This document shows positions 1 to 8,053 of a stretch of 64,000 nt of DNA, in pieces. Below the pieces are notes generated by a model. The model was not told where the DNA came from, made no database searches, and saw only the letters and a list, made by a program, of their open reading frames with translations. This DNA is from Panacagrimonas sp963975245 (lineage in GTDB: Bacteria > Pseudomonadota > Gammaproteobacteria > Nevskiales > Nevskiaceae). Each line of letters opens with the position of its first letter. Positions within the stretch are counted from its first letter, which is position 1. Where the stretch lies: positions 62,001 to 126,000 of the forward strand of contig CAXBFJ010000006.1 of the NCBI GenBank assembly GCA_963975245.1, in the 5' to 3' direction. Position numbers and translations under genes: made by a program.

Positions 1-2
1 CC

Positions 3-806
3 AACGTAGAGAAAGTGCCGGAGCAGATTTGTGTGCGGACCTACCCGGTAGTTGAGAAGGACAATTGGATCTGGGTCTGGCTGGGTGACCCGTCAAAGGC
101 GGATCCTGCCCTGATCTGTGACGCAGTGGGTCCCGGAAATACGGAGTACACCACGCGTCCAAGTTACATCCAGATTGACGCCAATTACCTGCTGGAGAAT
201 GCCAATCTGGCTGATCTGTCACACAGCTCGTTCACCCACGACAACACCATTGCAATGGGATGGGCGCAGGCCTTGGCTAAGCCGGAACACAAGATTCTTC
301 CACGAGGCATCAAGACAGATTACTGGGTGCGCAATGTTGCGCTGCCAAAATTTGTACAGCACCTGTTTCCCCCCGGGTTCATGTGCGACGCCAATTTCGA
401 CATCACCCAAACCTATCCCTGTAACTGGATTCTGCACTTCAGGGTGTTCTCTGCCGGAACTGCGACAGAGGGCGAGTCCAACGGGCAGCTGGTGCTTGAT
501 TCCTATAGTTGCCAGGCCGTTACCCCGCGTGATGAAGGGTCAGTGGACTACTACTACTCATGGGGTGTCAGCAAGCAAACAGAGCAGCCCGGCCTCGCGG
601 ATACCTTGAAAGAAGGACTGGATCAGGCCTTCACAGAGGACAAGGCGATGCTGGAGGGCCAGCAGGTTCGCTTGAGAGAAAACCCCGACTTCAAGCAGAT
701 GGGTATTGGTCCCGCTGACGCGGGTCCCGCAAAGATGCTGCGGGTCATCAACGAATTGATTGAAGCTGAAGAACGCGAAGCGTCTCAGCAAGCCGCCAAT
801 GCCTGA
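3..806 (+). CDS. Rieske non-haem iron oxygenase, VanA-like (5' end outside window)
   Basis: This is the C-terminal part of an aromatic-ring or O-demethylating oxygenase. The reading frame is open to the window edge, and the first in-frame start (GTG at 15) lies inside a conserved domain, so the gene begins upstream. The N-terminal Rieske cysteines and histidines are therefore not visible. The catalytic domain is present: the segment NLADLSHSSFTH carries the Asp and two His residues, five apart, expected for the mononuclear iron site. About 267 residues are visible, against roughly 350 for the VanA family. A second, complete paralogue lies at 2110. No VanB-type reductase is present in the window. 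The substrate cannot be read from sequence. Confidence 0.85.
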   Translation, partial: NVEKVPEQICVRTYPVVEKDNWIWVWLGDPSKADPALICDAVGPGNTEYTTRPSYIQIDANYLLENANLADLSHSSFTHDNTIAMGWAQALAKPEHKILPRGIKTDYWVRNVALPKFVQHLFPPGFMCDANFDITQTYPCNWILHFRVFSAGTATEGESNGQLVLDSYSCQAVTPRDEGSVDYYYSWGVSKQTEQPGLADTLKEGLDQAFTEDKAMLEGQQVRLRENPDFKQMGIGPADAGPAKMLRVINELIEAEEREASQQAANA

Positions 807-835
807 TTAATCTCACATTCTTCACACCCATTTTC

Positions 836-2080
836 ATGTCAAATCCAGTGAATCCCGACCCGATGACACCACCACGTATGGAGCCTCAGCTCTATCACGA
901 CATGATGTCGCCAGATGAGGTTAAAGCCGTACGTGCTGACGTTCGTGCCTTCTGCGATGAGCACCTCGCGCCCGTCGCATGGGAAATCGGACATACCGAA
1001 GAAAGCGTGGAAGCGTTTCCACGCAAGCTGTTCAAGAAGATGGCTGATGCGGGCCTGTTTCGCATCCCTTACGCCAAGGAGATCGGCGGGCTAGGTTTGT
1101 CGCATCCTGCTACTGCAACGGCAGCTGTGATCGAGGAGTTGTCCTATTACTCCAATTCGGTCGCTGCTGTTTTTGATGTGCACTGCATTCTTGCTGGCCA
1201 TGCACTCGAATGGGCGAGCCCAGAGCTGCAGGCCAGGTATCTGGCACCGTTGCTGGATGGCTCCATGATCGGCAGCTTTGCGACCAGCGAGCCCAATGCT
1301 TCCACCGACTTGTCCGTCAAGGCGCTGGTAACGGAAGCCAAGTTCCACGCGGACCACATTGAGATCAATGGGCATAAGCGCTGGATCACGAATTCACCAG
1401 TCGCAGACTTCGTCGTGCTGCTATGCAAGGATGAAGGTCGCATGACCGAAGTGGTGGTGGACCTCAAGGCCGAAGGCGTTCGTGTTGGAACGCCGGACAA
1501 GAAGATGGGCAATCATGGGCAGCTCACAGCCGATATCCGGTTCGAGGGCGTCAGGATGCCGCTGGGCAATGTCATTGGCGAACGTGGAGAAGGTCTGAAA
1601 ATCGCGCTGCAGGTCCTGACGTATGGCCGCATCGGCATTGCCGCAACCGGGGTTGGAATGGCACAGGCCATTTTTGATCACAGCACCGAGCGTCTGAAGA
1701 CACGCAAGGCCTTCGGGCAGGCGATGGCGCAGTTTCAGCACTGGCAGTTCAGGATGGCCGAGCGTGCAACCGAGATTGAGAACGCGCGCAACCTTTATAT
1801 TAAGGCCGGCCTTCGGATGGACGGCGGAGAGAAATTTCCCGAGCCGGAAGCGGCCATGGCCAAGTGGTATGCCACCAATCTTGCAGGCGAATTCGCTCGC
1901 GATGGCGTGCAGATTTTTGGAGGTTATGGGTTTACGCGGGAATTGGCTGCAGACGGATCGCATTACCGTGTCGAAGAAATTTACCGGGACTGCAAGATCG
2001 CGGAAATTTACGAAGGAGCGAACGAAATCCAGAAATGGGTCATCGCGCGCAACATTTTTGGAAAAGGACTGACCGGTTAG
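836..2080 (+). CDS. Acyl-CoA dehydrogenase
   Basis: This is a 414-residue FAD-dependent acyl-CoA dehydrogenase, introducing an alpha-beta double bond into a CoA thioester and passing electrons to ETF. The full fold is visible: an N-terminal helical domain, the beta-domain segment SFATSEPNASTD near residue 150, and the C-terminal helical domain. The motif IYEGANEIQ near the end places the canonical catalytic base at Glu393. The gene sits 29 bp after one Rieske oxygenase gene and 29 bp before another, so it is probably co-transcribed with them. No Shine-Dalgarno sequence is obvious before the ATG. The acyl substrate is unknown; context suggests an aromatic or alicyclic acyl-CoA. Confidence 0.9.
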   Translation: MSNPVNPDPMTPPRMEPQLYHDMMSPDEVKAVRADVRAFCDEHLAPVAWEIGHTEESVEAFPRKLFKKMADAGLFRIPYAKEIGGLGLSHPATATAAVIEELSYYSNSVAAVFDVHCILAGHALEWASPELQARYLAPLLDGSMIGSFATSEPNASTDLSVKALVTEAKFHADHIEINGHKRWITNSPVADFVVLLCKDEGRMTEVVVDLKAEGVRVGTPDKKMGNHGQLTADIRFEGVRMPLGNVIGERGEGLKIALQVLTYGRIGIAATGVGMAQAIFDHSTERLKTRKAFGQAMAQFQHWQFRMAERATEIENARNLYIKAGLRMDGGEKFPEPEAAMAKWYATNLAGEFARDGVQIFGGYGFTRELAADGSHYRVEEIYRDCKIAEIYEGANEIQKWVIARNIFGKGLTG

Positions 2081-2109
2081 AAAGTCAGCCACATCGCAGG
2101 AGAACACAG

Positions 2110-3183
2110 ATGTCTTTCCTTAAGAATGCCTGGTACGTCGCAGCTATTTCGACCGAAGTCGAAGGCGACAAGCTGGTTTCACGAAAGCTGCTGGATACAT
2201 CTGTCCTGCTTTATCGCAAAGCCAATGGAGAAGCGGTTGCCATGCAGGACCGCTGCCCGCACCGCTTTGCGCCGCTGAGTCTGGGCAAGCGTGTCGGAGA
2301 CGAAGTTCAATGTCTTTATCACGGACTTCGTTTCAACAGTGAAGGCGCCTGTACGCACAGCCCTCACGGTGACGGCAACGTGCCTGAGCGGGCCTGTGTT
2401 CGTACGTTTACAGTGCTTGAGCGCTACGGCTTTGTATGGATATGGATGGGACAGGCTCAAAAAGCCGACGAGAGCCGCATGCCCGATTACCCGCTGCTCG
2501 AAAACCCCAAGCCAACAGCAGTGGGTCATGGCTACATGCACATGCAGGCCAATTATCAGCTGATTGTAGATAACGTCATGGATCTGTCGCATGTCGATCA
2601 CGTGCACGGTCCCCTGCTCAATACGGCTGGAAAGCTCAGTCCGCAGAAACCCCCTGTGATTGAGAAGGAAGGCTCTCTTCTGGTTCGCTGGGAGTGGCAG
2701 CAACATCCTCCGATGGGCCTGTTTGCCCCGCTGATGCCTGATCCTGAAGGCCCTGCTGAGCAGTTTGTGCAGGTGAAGTGGTCCGCGCCGTCGAACATGT
2801 TTCTGACCGTGGGAGCGGTGCAGGGGTCGCGCGACTACGACAAGGGCATGATCTCCTGGGACTTCCACCTGATGACCCCAGAGAGCGAAACCAGCACGCA
2901 TTATTTCTTCGCCAGTCTTCGCAACTTCATGGAAGACGATGCTGATTTCAACGCGGCGAAACTGCAGAGCATGATCGACACCTTCAAGGCAGAAGACGAG
3001 CCCCTGATCGCGGCGGTGCAGGCCGAGATGGGGACTACGGACTTCTGGTCGCTCAAGCCTGCGTTGCTGTCATGCGACCCGGCGCCGGTCAAAGCGCGCC
3101 GACGTTTGCAGAAACTAATTGATGAGGAAGCTGGCTTGACGAGCAAGTCGGTTCCTCTGTCCCGCGTCACGGCCCAAGCCTGA
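2110..3183 (+). CDS. Rieske non-haem iron oxygenase, VanA-like
   Basis: This complete oxygenase component has 357 residues. The Rieske [2Fe-2S] ligands are Cys49 and His51 (RCPHR) and Cys68 and His71 (CLYH). The mononuclear iron site is in NVMDLSHVDHVH, with His161 and His166. The start is the ATG after an AGGAG-like site; the open frame upstream of it overlaps the acyl-CoA dehydrogenase gene and is not used. Family members demethylate methoxyaromatics or hydroxylate rings with electrons from a separate reductase, which is not in this window. It is the second such oxygenase in the cluster, related to but not a copy of the one at the left edge. Confidence 0.9.
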   Translation: MSFLKNAWYVAAISTEVEGDKLVSRKLLDTSVLLYRKANGEAVAMQDRCPHRFAPLSLGKRVGDEVQCLYHGLRFNSEGACTHSPHGDGNVPERACVRTFTVLERYGFVWIWMGQAQKADESRMPDYPLLENPKPTAVGHGYMHMQANYQLIVDNVMDLSHVDHVHGPLLNTAGKLSPQKPPVIEKEGSLLVRWEWQQHPPMGLFAPLMPDPEGPAEQFVQVKWSAPSNMFLTVGAVQGSRDYDKGMISWDFHLMTPESETSTHYFFASLRNFMEDDADFNAAKLQSMIDTFKAEDEPLIAAVQAEMGTTDFWSLKPALLSCDPAPVKARRRLQKLIDEEAGLTSKSVPLSRVTAQA

Positions 3184-3199
3184 ACCAAGAGACCACGCT

Positions 3200-3451
3200 A
3201 TGCCTATTATCCAATTCAACTTGCTCGAAGGTCGCTCCAACGAGATGAAGCGCGAGCTTGCTCGCAGAGTGACTGAGACCGTCACTGACGTACTTGGCGT
3301 CAAGCCCGAGCAGGTCCGCATCCTGATTCACGAAATGGGCGGTCACGATTTCTCGGTTGCGGGTGTCACCGCAGCAGATCGAGGTCAGACCGCCAACGGC
3401 AACGGTGCTTGCCCCGACGCCACCCCGAAACGCGAGGAACTTAACTCATGA
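3200..3451 (+). CDS. 4-oxalocrotonate tautomerase family protein
   Basis: This 83-residue protein is of 4-OT type and probably ketonises a dienol product of meta-cleavage. Pro2 becomes the catalytic N-terminal proline once Met1 is removed. Arg12 and Arg40 fall where the 4-OT family has its catalytic Arg11 and Arg39 (mature numbering), and HDFSVAGV matches the end of the family core. The protein is about 20 residues longer than classic 4-OT because of a polar C-terminal tail from roughly residue 58. Its stop overlaps the start of the acetaldehyde dehydrogenase gene (ATGA), so the two are probably translationally coupled. Confidence 0.85.
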   Translation: MPIIQFNLLEGRSNEMKRELARRVTETVTDVLGVKPEQVRILIHEMGGHDFSVAGVTAADRGQTANGNGACPDATPKREELNS

Positions 3452-4374
3452 CGCAGAAAATCAAGTGTGCCCTGATCGGGTCCGGCAATATCGGAACCGA
3501 TCTGATCTACAAGATCCGCCGCAGCAAAATTCTCGAGCCGGTCTGGATGGTGGGCATTGACCCTGAATCAGAGGGTTTGAAACGCGCAGCCGAAATGGGC
3601 CTCAAGACGACGGCAGAGGGTGTTGATGCCTTGTTGCCGCACATCGAAGACGACGGTATCCAGATCGCATTCGATGCTACCAGTGCTTATGTGCATGCTG
3701 AGAATTCGCGCAAGCTCAATGCGCTGGGCGTCCTGATGATTGACCTCACTCCGGCAGCCATCGGGCCGCTCTGTGTGCCATCGGTGAATCTGCTGGAGCA
3801 GGCGGCCAAGCAGGCCATGAACGTCAACATGATCTCCTGCGCCGGTCAGGCGACTATCCCCATGGTGCATGCGGTCTCTCGCGTGCAGCCGGTGAGCTAC
3901 GCCGAAATCATTGCCACTACTGCATCCAAGTCGATTGGTCCCGGTACACGCGCCAATCTCGATGAGTTCACCTACACCACATCCGGCGCAGTGGAGAAAG
4001 TGGGCGGTGCAAAAAAAGGCAAGGCGCTGGTCGTCGTCAATCCGGCCGAGCCGCCCATGATGATGCGCAACACCGTTTACTGTCTGACCGAGGGTGAACC
4101 TGACCAGCAGGCGATTATCGACTCCGTCCACAAGATGGTTGGCGAGGTGCAGAAATACGTGCCCGGATACCGGCTGGTGAACGGCCCGGTATTTGATGGC
4201 AACAAGGTCGCTACTTTCCTCGAGGTTGAGGGCCTGGGCGACTACCTGCCCAAGTACGCCGGCAATCTCGACATCATGACCGCTGCTGCCGCTCGTACGG
4301 CTGAGCTGTTTGCGGAGGAAATCATTGCGGGTCGGTATCGGCTCAAACCCATCCCGACCCAAGAGGCGGCATAG
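3448..4374 (+). CDS. Acetaldehyde dehydrogenase (acylating)
   Basis: This 308-residue enzyme (MhpF/DmpF/BphJ family) converts acetaldehyde, NAD and CoA into acetyl-CoA at the end of the meta-cleavage pathway. The NAD-binding motif is GSGNIGTDL at residues 11-19, and the catalytic cysteine is Cys131 in NMISCAGQAT. Length is normal for the family. It forms a channelling complex with 4-hydroxy-2-oxovalerate aldolase, which is encoded next. The unusual point is the gap of about 220 bp before the aldolase gene, filled by a duplicated fragment of that gene's 5' end. Confidence 0.95.
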   Translation: MTQKIKCALIGSGNIGTDLIYKIRRSKILEPVWMVGIDPESEGLKRAAEMGLKTTAEGVDALLPHIEDDGIQIAFDATSAYVHAENSRKLNALGVLMIDLTPAAIGPLCVPSVNLLEQAAKQAMNVNMISCAGQATIPMVHAVSRVQPVSYAEIIATTASKSIGPGTRANLDEFTYTTSGAVEKVGGAKKGKALVVVNPAEPPMMMRNTVYCLTEGEPDQQAIIDSVHKMVGEVQKYVPGYRLVNGPVFDGNKVATFLEVEGLGDYLPKYAGNLDIMTAAAARTAELFAEEIIAGRYRLKPIPTQEAA

Positions 4375-4380
4375 AGCTAA

Positions 4381-4499
4381 GCGCATGCATGCCATTGGAA
4401 CTGAATTGAATAGAGGAATTCGTTGACATGAGCGAGACAGTCATTAACCGCCGGGGCCGCAAGGTCATCCTTCACGACATGTGCCTGCGTGACGGCATG
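4381..4499 (+). repeat. Direct repeat, copy 1 (aldolase leader and first codons)
   Basis: These 119 bases recur at 4547-4665 with three substitutions (4418, 4453 and 4457). They include the leader, the TGACATG start context and the first 24 codons of the aldolase gene. The copies are offset by 166 bases and separated by 47 unique bases. Confidence 0.9.
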
Positions 4500-4592
4500 T
4501 GTACGCGTCTCGACACGGTGTCGCGAAGCGTGGGTGCGGGAGATTCGCGCATGCATGCCATTGGAACTGAATTGAATAGAGGAGTTCGTTGA
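4428..4592 (+). pseudogene. Truncated duplicate of the aldolase 5' end (54-codon mini-ORF)
   Basis: The first 24 codons are the same as the start of the aldolase gene at 4594 except for one residue (Arg for Gln). The frame then runs through about 47 unrelated bases and the copied leader sequence, and ends at TGA 4590-4592. That stop lies one base before the aldolase ATG. The upstream leader sequence is duplicated with it. It is most simply an abortive tandem duplication. Because the stop and start are so close, translation of the mini-ORF could couple to the real gene. No independent function is suggested. Confidence 0.7.
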
Positions 4593-4665
4593 CATGAGCG
4601 AGACAGTCATTAACCGCCAGGGTCGCAAGGTCATCCTTCACGACATGTGCCTGCGTGACGGCATG
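4547..4665 (+). repeat. Direct repeat, copy 2 (aldolase leader and first codons)
   Basis: This is the second copy of the repeat at 4381-4499, and it continues directly into the intact aldolase gene. The copies differ at three positions, so the duplication is recent or kept homogeneous by recombination. Confidence 0.9.
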
Positions 4666-5664
4666 CATGCCAAGCGCGAACAGATCTCAACCGAAGAAAT
4701 GGTTCGGGTAGCTACGGCATTGGATGAAGCCGGTGTGCCCATCGTGCAGGTGACGCACGGTGCTGGCTGTGGCGGAAACTCCCTGCAGCACGGCTTTGCC
4801 CTGCACAGCAACGAAGAGTACTGGGACGCGGTGGTGCCGAAGATGAAACAGGCGGTGGTTTCCTGCCTGCTGATTCCGGGCCTGGGCACCATGAAAGAGT
4901 TGCAGAGTGCCTTCGATCACGGCGTGCGCAGCGTGCACGTGGCAACCCACTGCACGGAGGCAGATACCTCCCCTCAGCACATCGCCTATGCGCGCAAGCT
5001 CGGAATGGATACGACGGGCTTTCTGATGATGGCGCATCTCAATGAACCCAAGGCGCTGGCCGAACAAGGCCGGATGATGGAAAGCTACGGCGCGCAGACG
5101 GTGTATGTCACCGATTCTGCCGGATACATGTTGCCTGCCGATGTGACATCACGGATTCGCGCGCTACGCGATGTCCTCAAGCCCGAAACCGAAATTGGTT
5201 TTCATGGGCATCACAACCTCGGCATGGGTATTGCCAACTCCCTGGCTGCGATCGAAGAAGGTGCAACTCGAATCGATGCTTCCGTGGGTGGTCTGGGTGC
5301 TGGTGCCGGCAACACGCCACTGGAAGTCTTTGTTGCTGTGGCCGAGCGCATGGGTATTGCCACTGGATGTGATCTGTTCAAGTTAATGGACATGGCGCAG
5401 GACATCATTTTCCCAATGATGGAGCACATTGTTCGCGTCGATCGCTCCTCGCTCACCATCGGATATGCCGGGGTGTACTCGACCTTCCTGCTGCACGCCG
5501 AACGCGCCAGCCAGAAGTACGGAATACCGGCGCGAGACATTCTGGTGGAACTGGGCCGTCGCAAGATGATCGGAGGCCAGGAGGACATGATCGAAGACAC
5601 CGCTTTGACGATGGCAAAGGAACGCGGTCTTCAAGGAGCTGCAAGCGCGTCGAAAGCAGCCTGA
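4594..5664 (+). CDS. 4-hydroxy-2-oxovalerate aldolase
   Basis: This 356-residue DRE-TIM metallolyase (MhpE/DmpG/BphI family) cleaves 4-hydroxy-2-oxoacids to pyruvate and an aldehyde. The N-terminal CLRDGMHAKR motif carries the Arg-Asp pair and part of the metal site. HGHHNLGMG near residue 208 supplies the metal-binding histidines. The C-terminal helical region pairs with the acylating aldehyde dehydrogenase encoded upstream, allowing the aldehyde to be channelled. The start is fixed by family alignment; the same start sequence occurs once more 166 bases upstream in the truncated copy. Confidence 0.95.
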   Translation: MSETVINRQGRKVILHDMCLRDGMHAKREQISTEEMVRVATALDEAGVPIVQVTHGAGCGGNSLQHGFALHSNEEYWDAVVPKMKQAVVSCLLIPGLGTMKELQSAFDHGVRSVHVATHCTEADTSPQHIAYARKLGMDTTGFLMMAHLNEPKALAEQGRMMESYGAQTVYVTDSAGYMLPADVTSRIRALRDVLKPETEIGFHGHHNLGMGIANSLAAIEEGATRIDASVGGLGAGAGNTPLEVFVAVAERMGIATGCDLFKLMDMAQDIIFPMMEHIVRVDRSSLTIGYAGVYSTFLLHAERASQKYGIPARDILVELGRRKMIGGQEDMIEDTALTMAKERGLQGAASASKAA

Positions 5665-5769
5665 GTTCATTGAGCACAGCCGTTGAAAATTATCTGCATT
5701 TTTTGAAGTGACATCACCCGTGATCCAGATCAGAAATCGGATCAATCACGCTTAACGAGGAGAGTCAGC

Positions 5770-6702
5770 ATGGCATTACGAGGCGTTTTGAGAGCAGGCG
5801 AAATCTGCATCCGGGTCATGGATATGGCCAAGGCACGACATCACTATGGTCACATCATGGGCTTGCATGAAGTGATGGAGGACGACAGCGGTAAGGTCTA
5901 TTACAAGTGCTGGGATGAACACGATCACCACAGCATTATTCTCAATCCATCGGATAAACCGGGCATGGATTATTTCGCGTTCAAGGTGTACGACGATGCA
6001 ACCCTGGACACGCTGGAACCCAAGATCAAGGCCTTTGGCCTGGACGTGAAACACATCGCCGCCGGTACTTATCCCAAGAGCGGGCGACGTCTTGAGTTTG
6101 TGCTTCCAACCGGGCACACCATGCAGCTCTACGCAGACAAGGAACAGATCGGCAATACCATGGGCACGGTAAACCCTGGTGTGGTTCCAGATGACGGCGT
6201 GGTGCGCGGCCTGCAGATCAATCGGCTCGATCACCTCCTGCTGGGCGGCGGCAACATCGACGAAAATGTGAAGCTGTTCACCGAGGTGTTTGATTTTGAC
6301 CTCTCGGAAAAACTGGTCGAGCACGAGTCGGGAATGTCGTTGGCGGTGTTCATGAGTTGCTCGACCAAGCCGCATGACATTGCATTTGTTTTGCAGCCCG
6401 AGCAAAACCGGTTCCACCATGCATCCTTCTGGCTTGAATCCGGTGCTGATGTCATCAAGGCAGCGGACCGAATCGGCAAATACCGGGTACCGGTAGACGT
6501 GGGCCCGAATCGCCATGGCGTGACACGCGGCATGACCATCTACTTCTTTGATCCGAGCGGTAATCGCAACGAAGTATTCGCAGAAGGCTACGTGCATTAC
6601 CCCGACACACCGACCCTGACCTGGGATACGCGTGAGCTCGGCCACGCCACGTTCTCTCAAGACAACACCCCGCGCCAGAGCTTCCTGGAAGTGTTGACCT
6701 GA
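5770..6702 (+). CDS. Catechol 2,3-dioxygenase (extradiol, VOC fold)
   Basis: This 310-residue two-domain extradiol dioxygenase cleaves a catechol next to the diol, giving a yellow 2-hydroxymuconic-semialdehyde-type product. The iron ligands are all present: His155 in NRLDHLLLGG, His217 in RFHHASFW and Glu268 in RNEVFAEGY. His202 and His249 match the conserved second-shell histidines of the XylE/DmpB group. A good ribosome binding site (cgaggaga) precedes the ATG. It sits between the aldolase gene and the SDR gene and is the ring-cleavage step of the cluster. Confidence 0.95.
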   Translation: MALRGVLRAGEICIRVMDMAKARHHYGHIMGLHEVMEDDSGKVYYKCWDEHDHHSIILNPSDKPGMDYFAFKVYDDATLDTLEPKIKAFGLDVKHIAAGTYPKSGRRLEFVLPTGHTMQLYADKEQIGNTMGTVNPGVVPDDGVVRGLQINRLDHLLLGGGNIDENVKLFTEVFDFDLSEKLVEHESGMSLAVFMSCSTKPHDIAFVLQPEQNRFHHASFWLESGADVIKAADRIGKYRVPVDVGPNRHGVTRGMTIYFFDPSGNRNEVFAEGYVHYPDTPTLTWDTRELGHATFSQDNTPRQSFLEVLT

Positions 6703-6715
6703 TGCAGGTATCCGA

Positions 6716-7471
6716 ATGAGCCAGTCAGAGTGTGTCGTTCTGGTAGGTGCCACGGGGGCGATGGGGCAGGTGATTGCCCGTCGTCTTGCGGGACGCGGGT
6801 TGCGCGTCCTGGCCGTGGCACGGTCGGCTGATTCCCTGAAGGGGCTCACCGCGTCGGCCCAAGGCATTGAAGCCTGCGCGGCGGATATTTCTCAGGATGC
6901 GGCCATTGAAGCCATCAAAGGGGCGGTTGGCACTGACGTGGTGCGCATGATTGTCCACGGCCCTGGGGTGACCACCGCCGGCGGAGTGCTCAGTGCGCCG
7001 ACCGAAGCGGTCGTCGAGGCCGTGAATATCAAGGTCGGCGGCATGATGCGACTGGTGCGCGCGGTAGACAAGAATCTGGTGAGCGGCTCCCGCCTGATTG
7101 CCATTGGCGGTCACTACGGATTTGAACCGTCGGCCTATGCGGCAACCGCAGGTGTCTGCAATGCTGCCTTGGCCAACCTGATCCGTCAGTATTCCTGGGC
7201 CTATGGTGATCGAGGCGTGACCGCGCACCTGGTGGCACCAGGCCCGGCGGATACTGATCGGCTGCGACGCGTCGCGCAATCAAGAGCTGAGCGTGATGGC
7301 ATTACGGCAGACGATGTTCTGGCAGAGATGAAGAAGGAGTCAGCGATTGGCGCCTTCACCACGGTCGAGCAGATTGCCTGGGGTGTTGAGATGCTGCTTG
7401 CGCCGGAGGCCGATGCACTTGCCGGCGGTACCTTGTTCATGGATGCGGGGCGGCGAAAAGGCCTGCCATAA
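6716..7471 (+). CDS. SDR-fold protein lacking the usual catalytic Lys
   Basis: This 251-residue protein has a short-chain dehydrogenase fold with a clear N-terminal cofactor-binding motif, GATGAMG at residues 11-17, and a typical C-terminal segment (GGTLFMDAGRR). The active site is odd. At the usual YxxxK position there is Tyr141-Ala-Ala-Thr-Ala145, so the lysine is missing, and no serine stands at the expected place before it (IAIGGHYG). It may bind nucleotide and act by another mechanism, or be non-catalytic. It lies 13 bp after the dioxygenase gene and is probably co-transcribed. The role in the pathway is unknown. Confidence 0.75.
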   Translation: MSQSECVVLVGATGAMGQVIARRLAGRGLRVLAVARSADSLKGLTASAQGIEACAADISQDAAIEAIKGAVGTDVVRMIVHGPGVTTAGGVLSAPTEAVVEAVNIKVGGMMRLVRAVDKNLVSGSRLIAIGGHYGFEPSAYAATAGVCNAALANLIRQYSWAYGDRGVTAHLVAPGPADTDRLRRVAQSRAERDGITADDVLAEMKKESAIGAFTTVEQIAWGVEMLLAPEADALAGGTLFMDAGRRKGLP

Positions 7472-7526
7472 CGCCGCAATCTGCTTCGCCAGAGGCGAGT
7501 CGAATGATTCATTCACGGATATACCT

Positions 7527-7970
7527 ATGCCCATTCTCGAATTTCATCTGACCGAAGACAGCTACTCGGACCAGCAGTGCGAACAGTTGTTGCTTGAAGC
7601 CACGCAACTGTATGCCGATGTGTTGAAGAGCCCGCTTGAGCGCATTCGTGTATTCATTCATCTGCACAAGCCATCCATGATGGCGGTGGGCGGGCGCCTG
7701 GTGAGCAAAGGCGCTCCGGAAGCGCCGTATTTTCATTTCCTGGTTCTGCTTGGGCGACCCGTTGAGGAGCGCCAGCGCTTGCTGACGGGATTTACAGATC
7801 TAGTGGTCAAGATTCTGGGCGCCGAACGCAAACTGGTGCGCGGCGGCTGTTGGCCTATTGCGCCAGAAGACTGGGCCATTGGCGGCACGCCGGCCAGCGT
7901 CCTGCGCGCAGCCGAGGTCAAGGCGCGCGCCGAGCAGGCACAACAAGCCCAGCAAGTGCTGGCGCCCTAA
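7527..7970 (+). CDS. Tautomerase superfamily protein (double-domain)
   Basis: This 147-residue protein starts MPILEF, giving an N-terminal proline after Met removal, as in 4-OT, cis-CaaD and malonate-semialdehyde-decarboxylase-type enzymes. Its length fits two tandem beta-alpha-beta units: residues 1-60, then a second unit from about 70 (YFHFLVLLGRP) to about 130, ending PEDWAIGG. Residue 12 is serine where 4-OT has an arginine; Arg39 and Arg41 lie near the second catalytic Arg position. The start is the ATG giving Pro2; the longer open frame overlaps the SDR gene. It is probably an isomerase or hydratase of a ring-cleavage product, but the reaction cannot be named. Confidence 0.75.
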   Translation: MPILEFHLTEDSYSDQQCEQLLLEATQLYADVLKSPLERIRVFIHLHKPSMMAVGGRLVSKGAPEAPYFHFLVLLGRPVEERQRLLTGFTDLVVKILGAERKLVRGGCWPIAPEDWAIGGTPASVLRAAEVKARAEQAQQAQQVLAP

Positions 7971-8053
7971 TCCGGCTCCCCCGTACAGCCACCGAGGGCG
8001 ACTTGCAGAATGTCATCGTCGCGGCGCGTCGGAGACGCCGTTAAACTCTCGGC

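Noticed and set aside
5776..6867. A 363-codon open frame on the - strand across the dioxygenase gene
   Set aside because: It is a shadow of the real dioxygenase on the other strand; no family was recognised and codon use follows the true gene.
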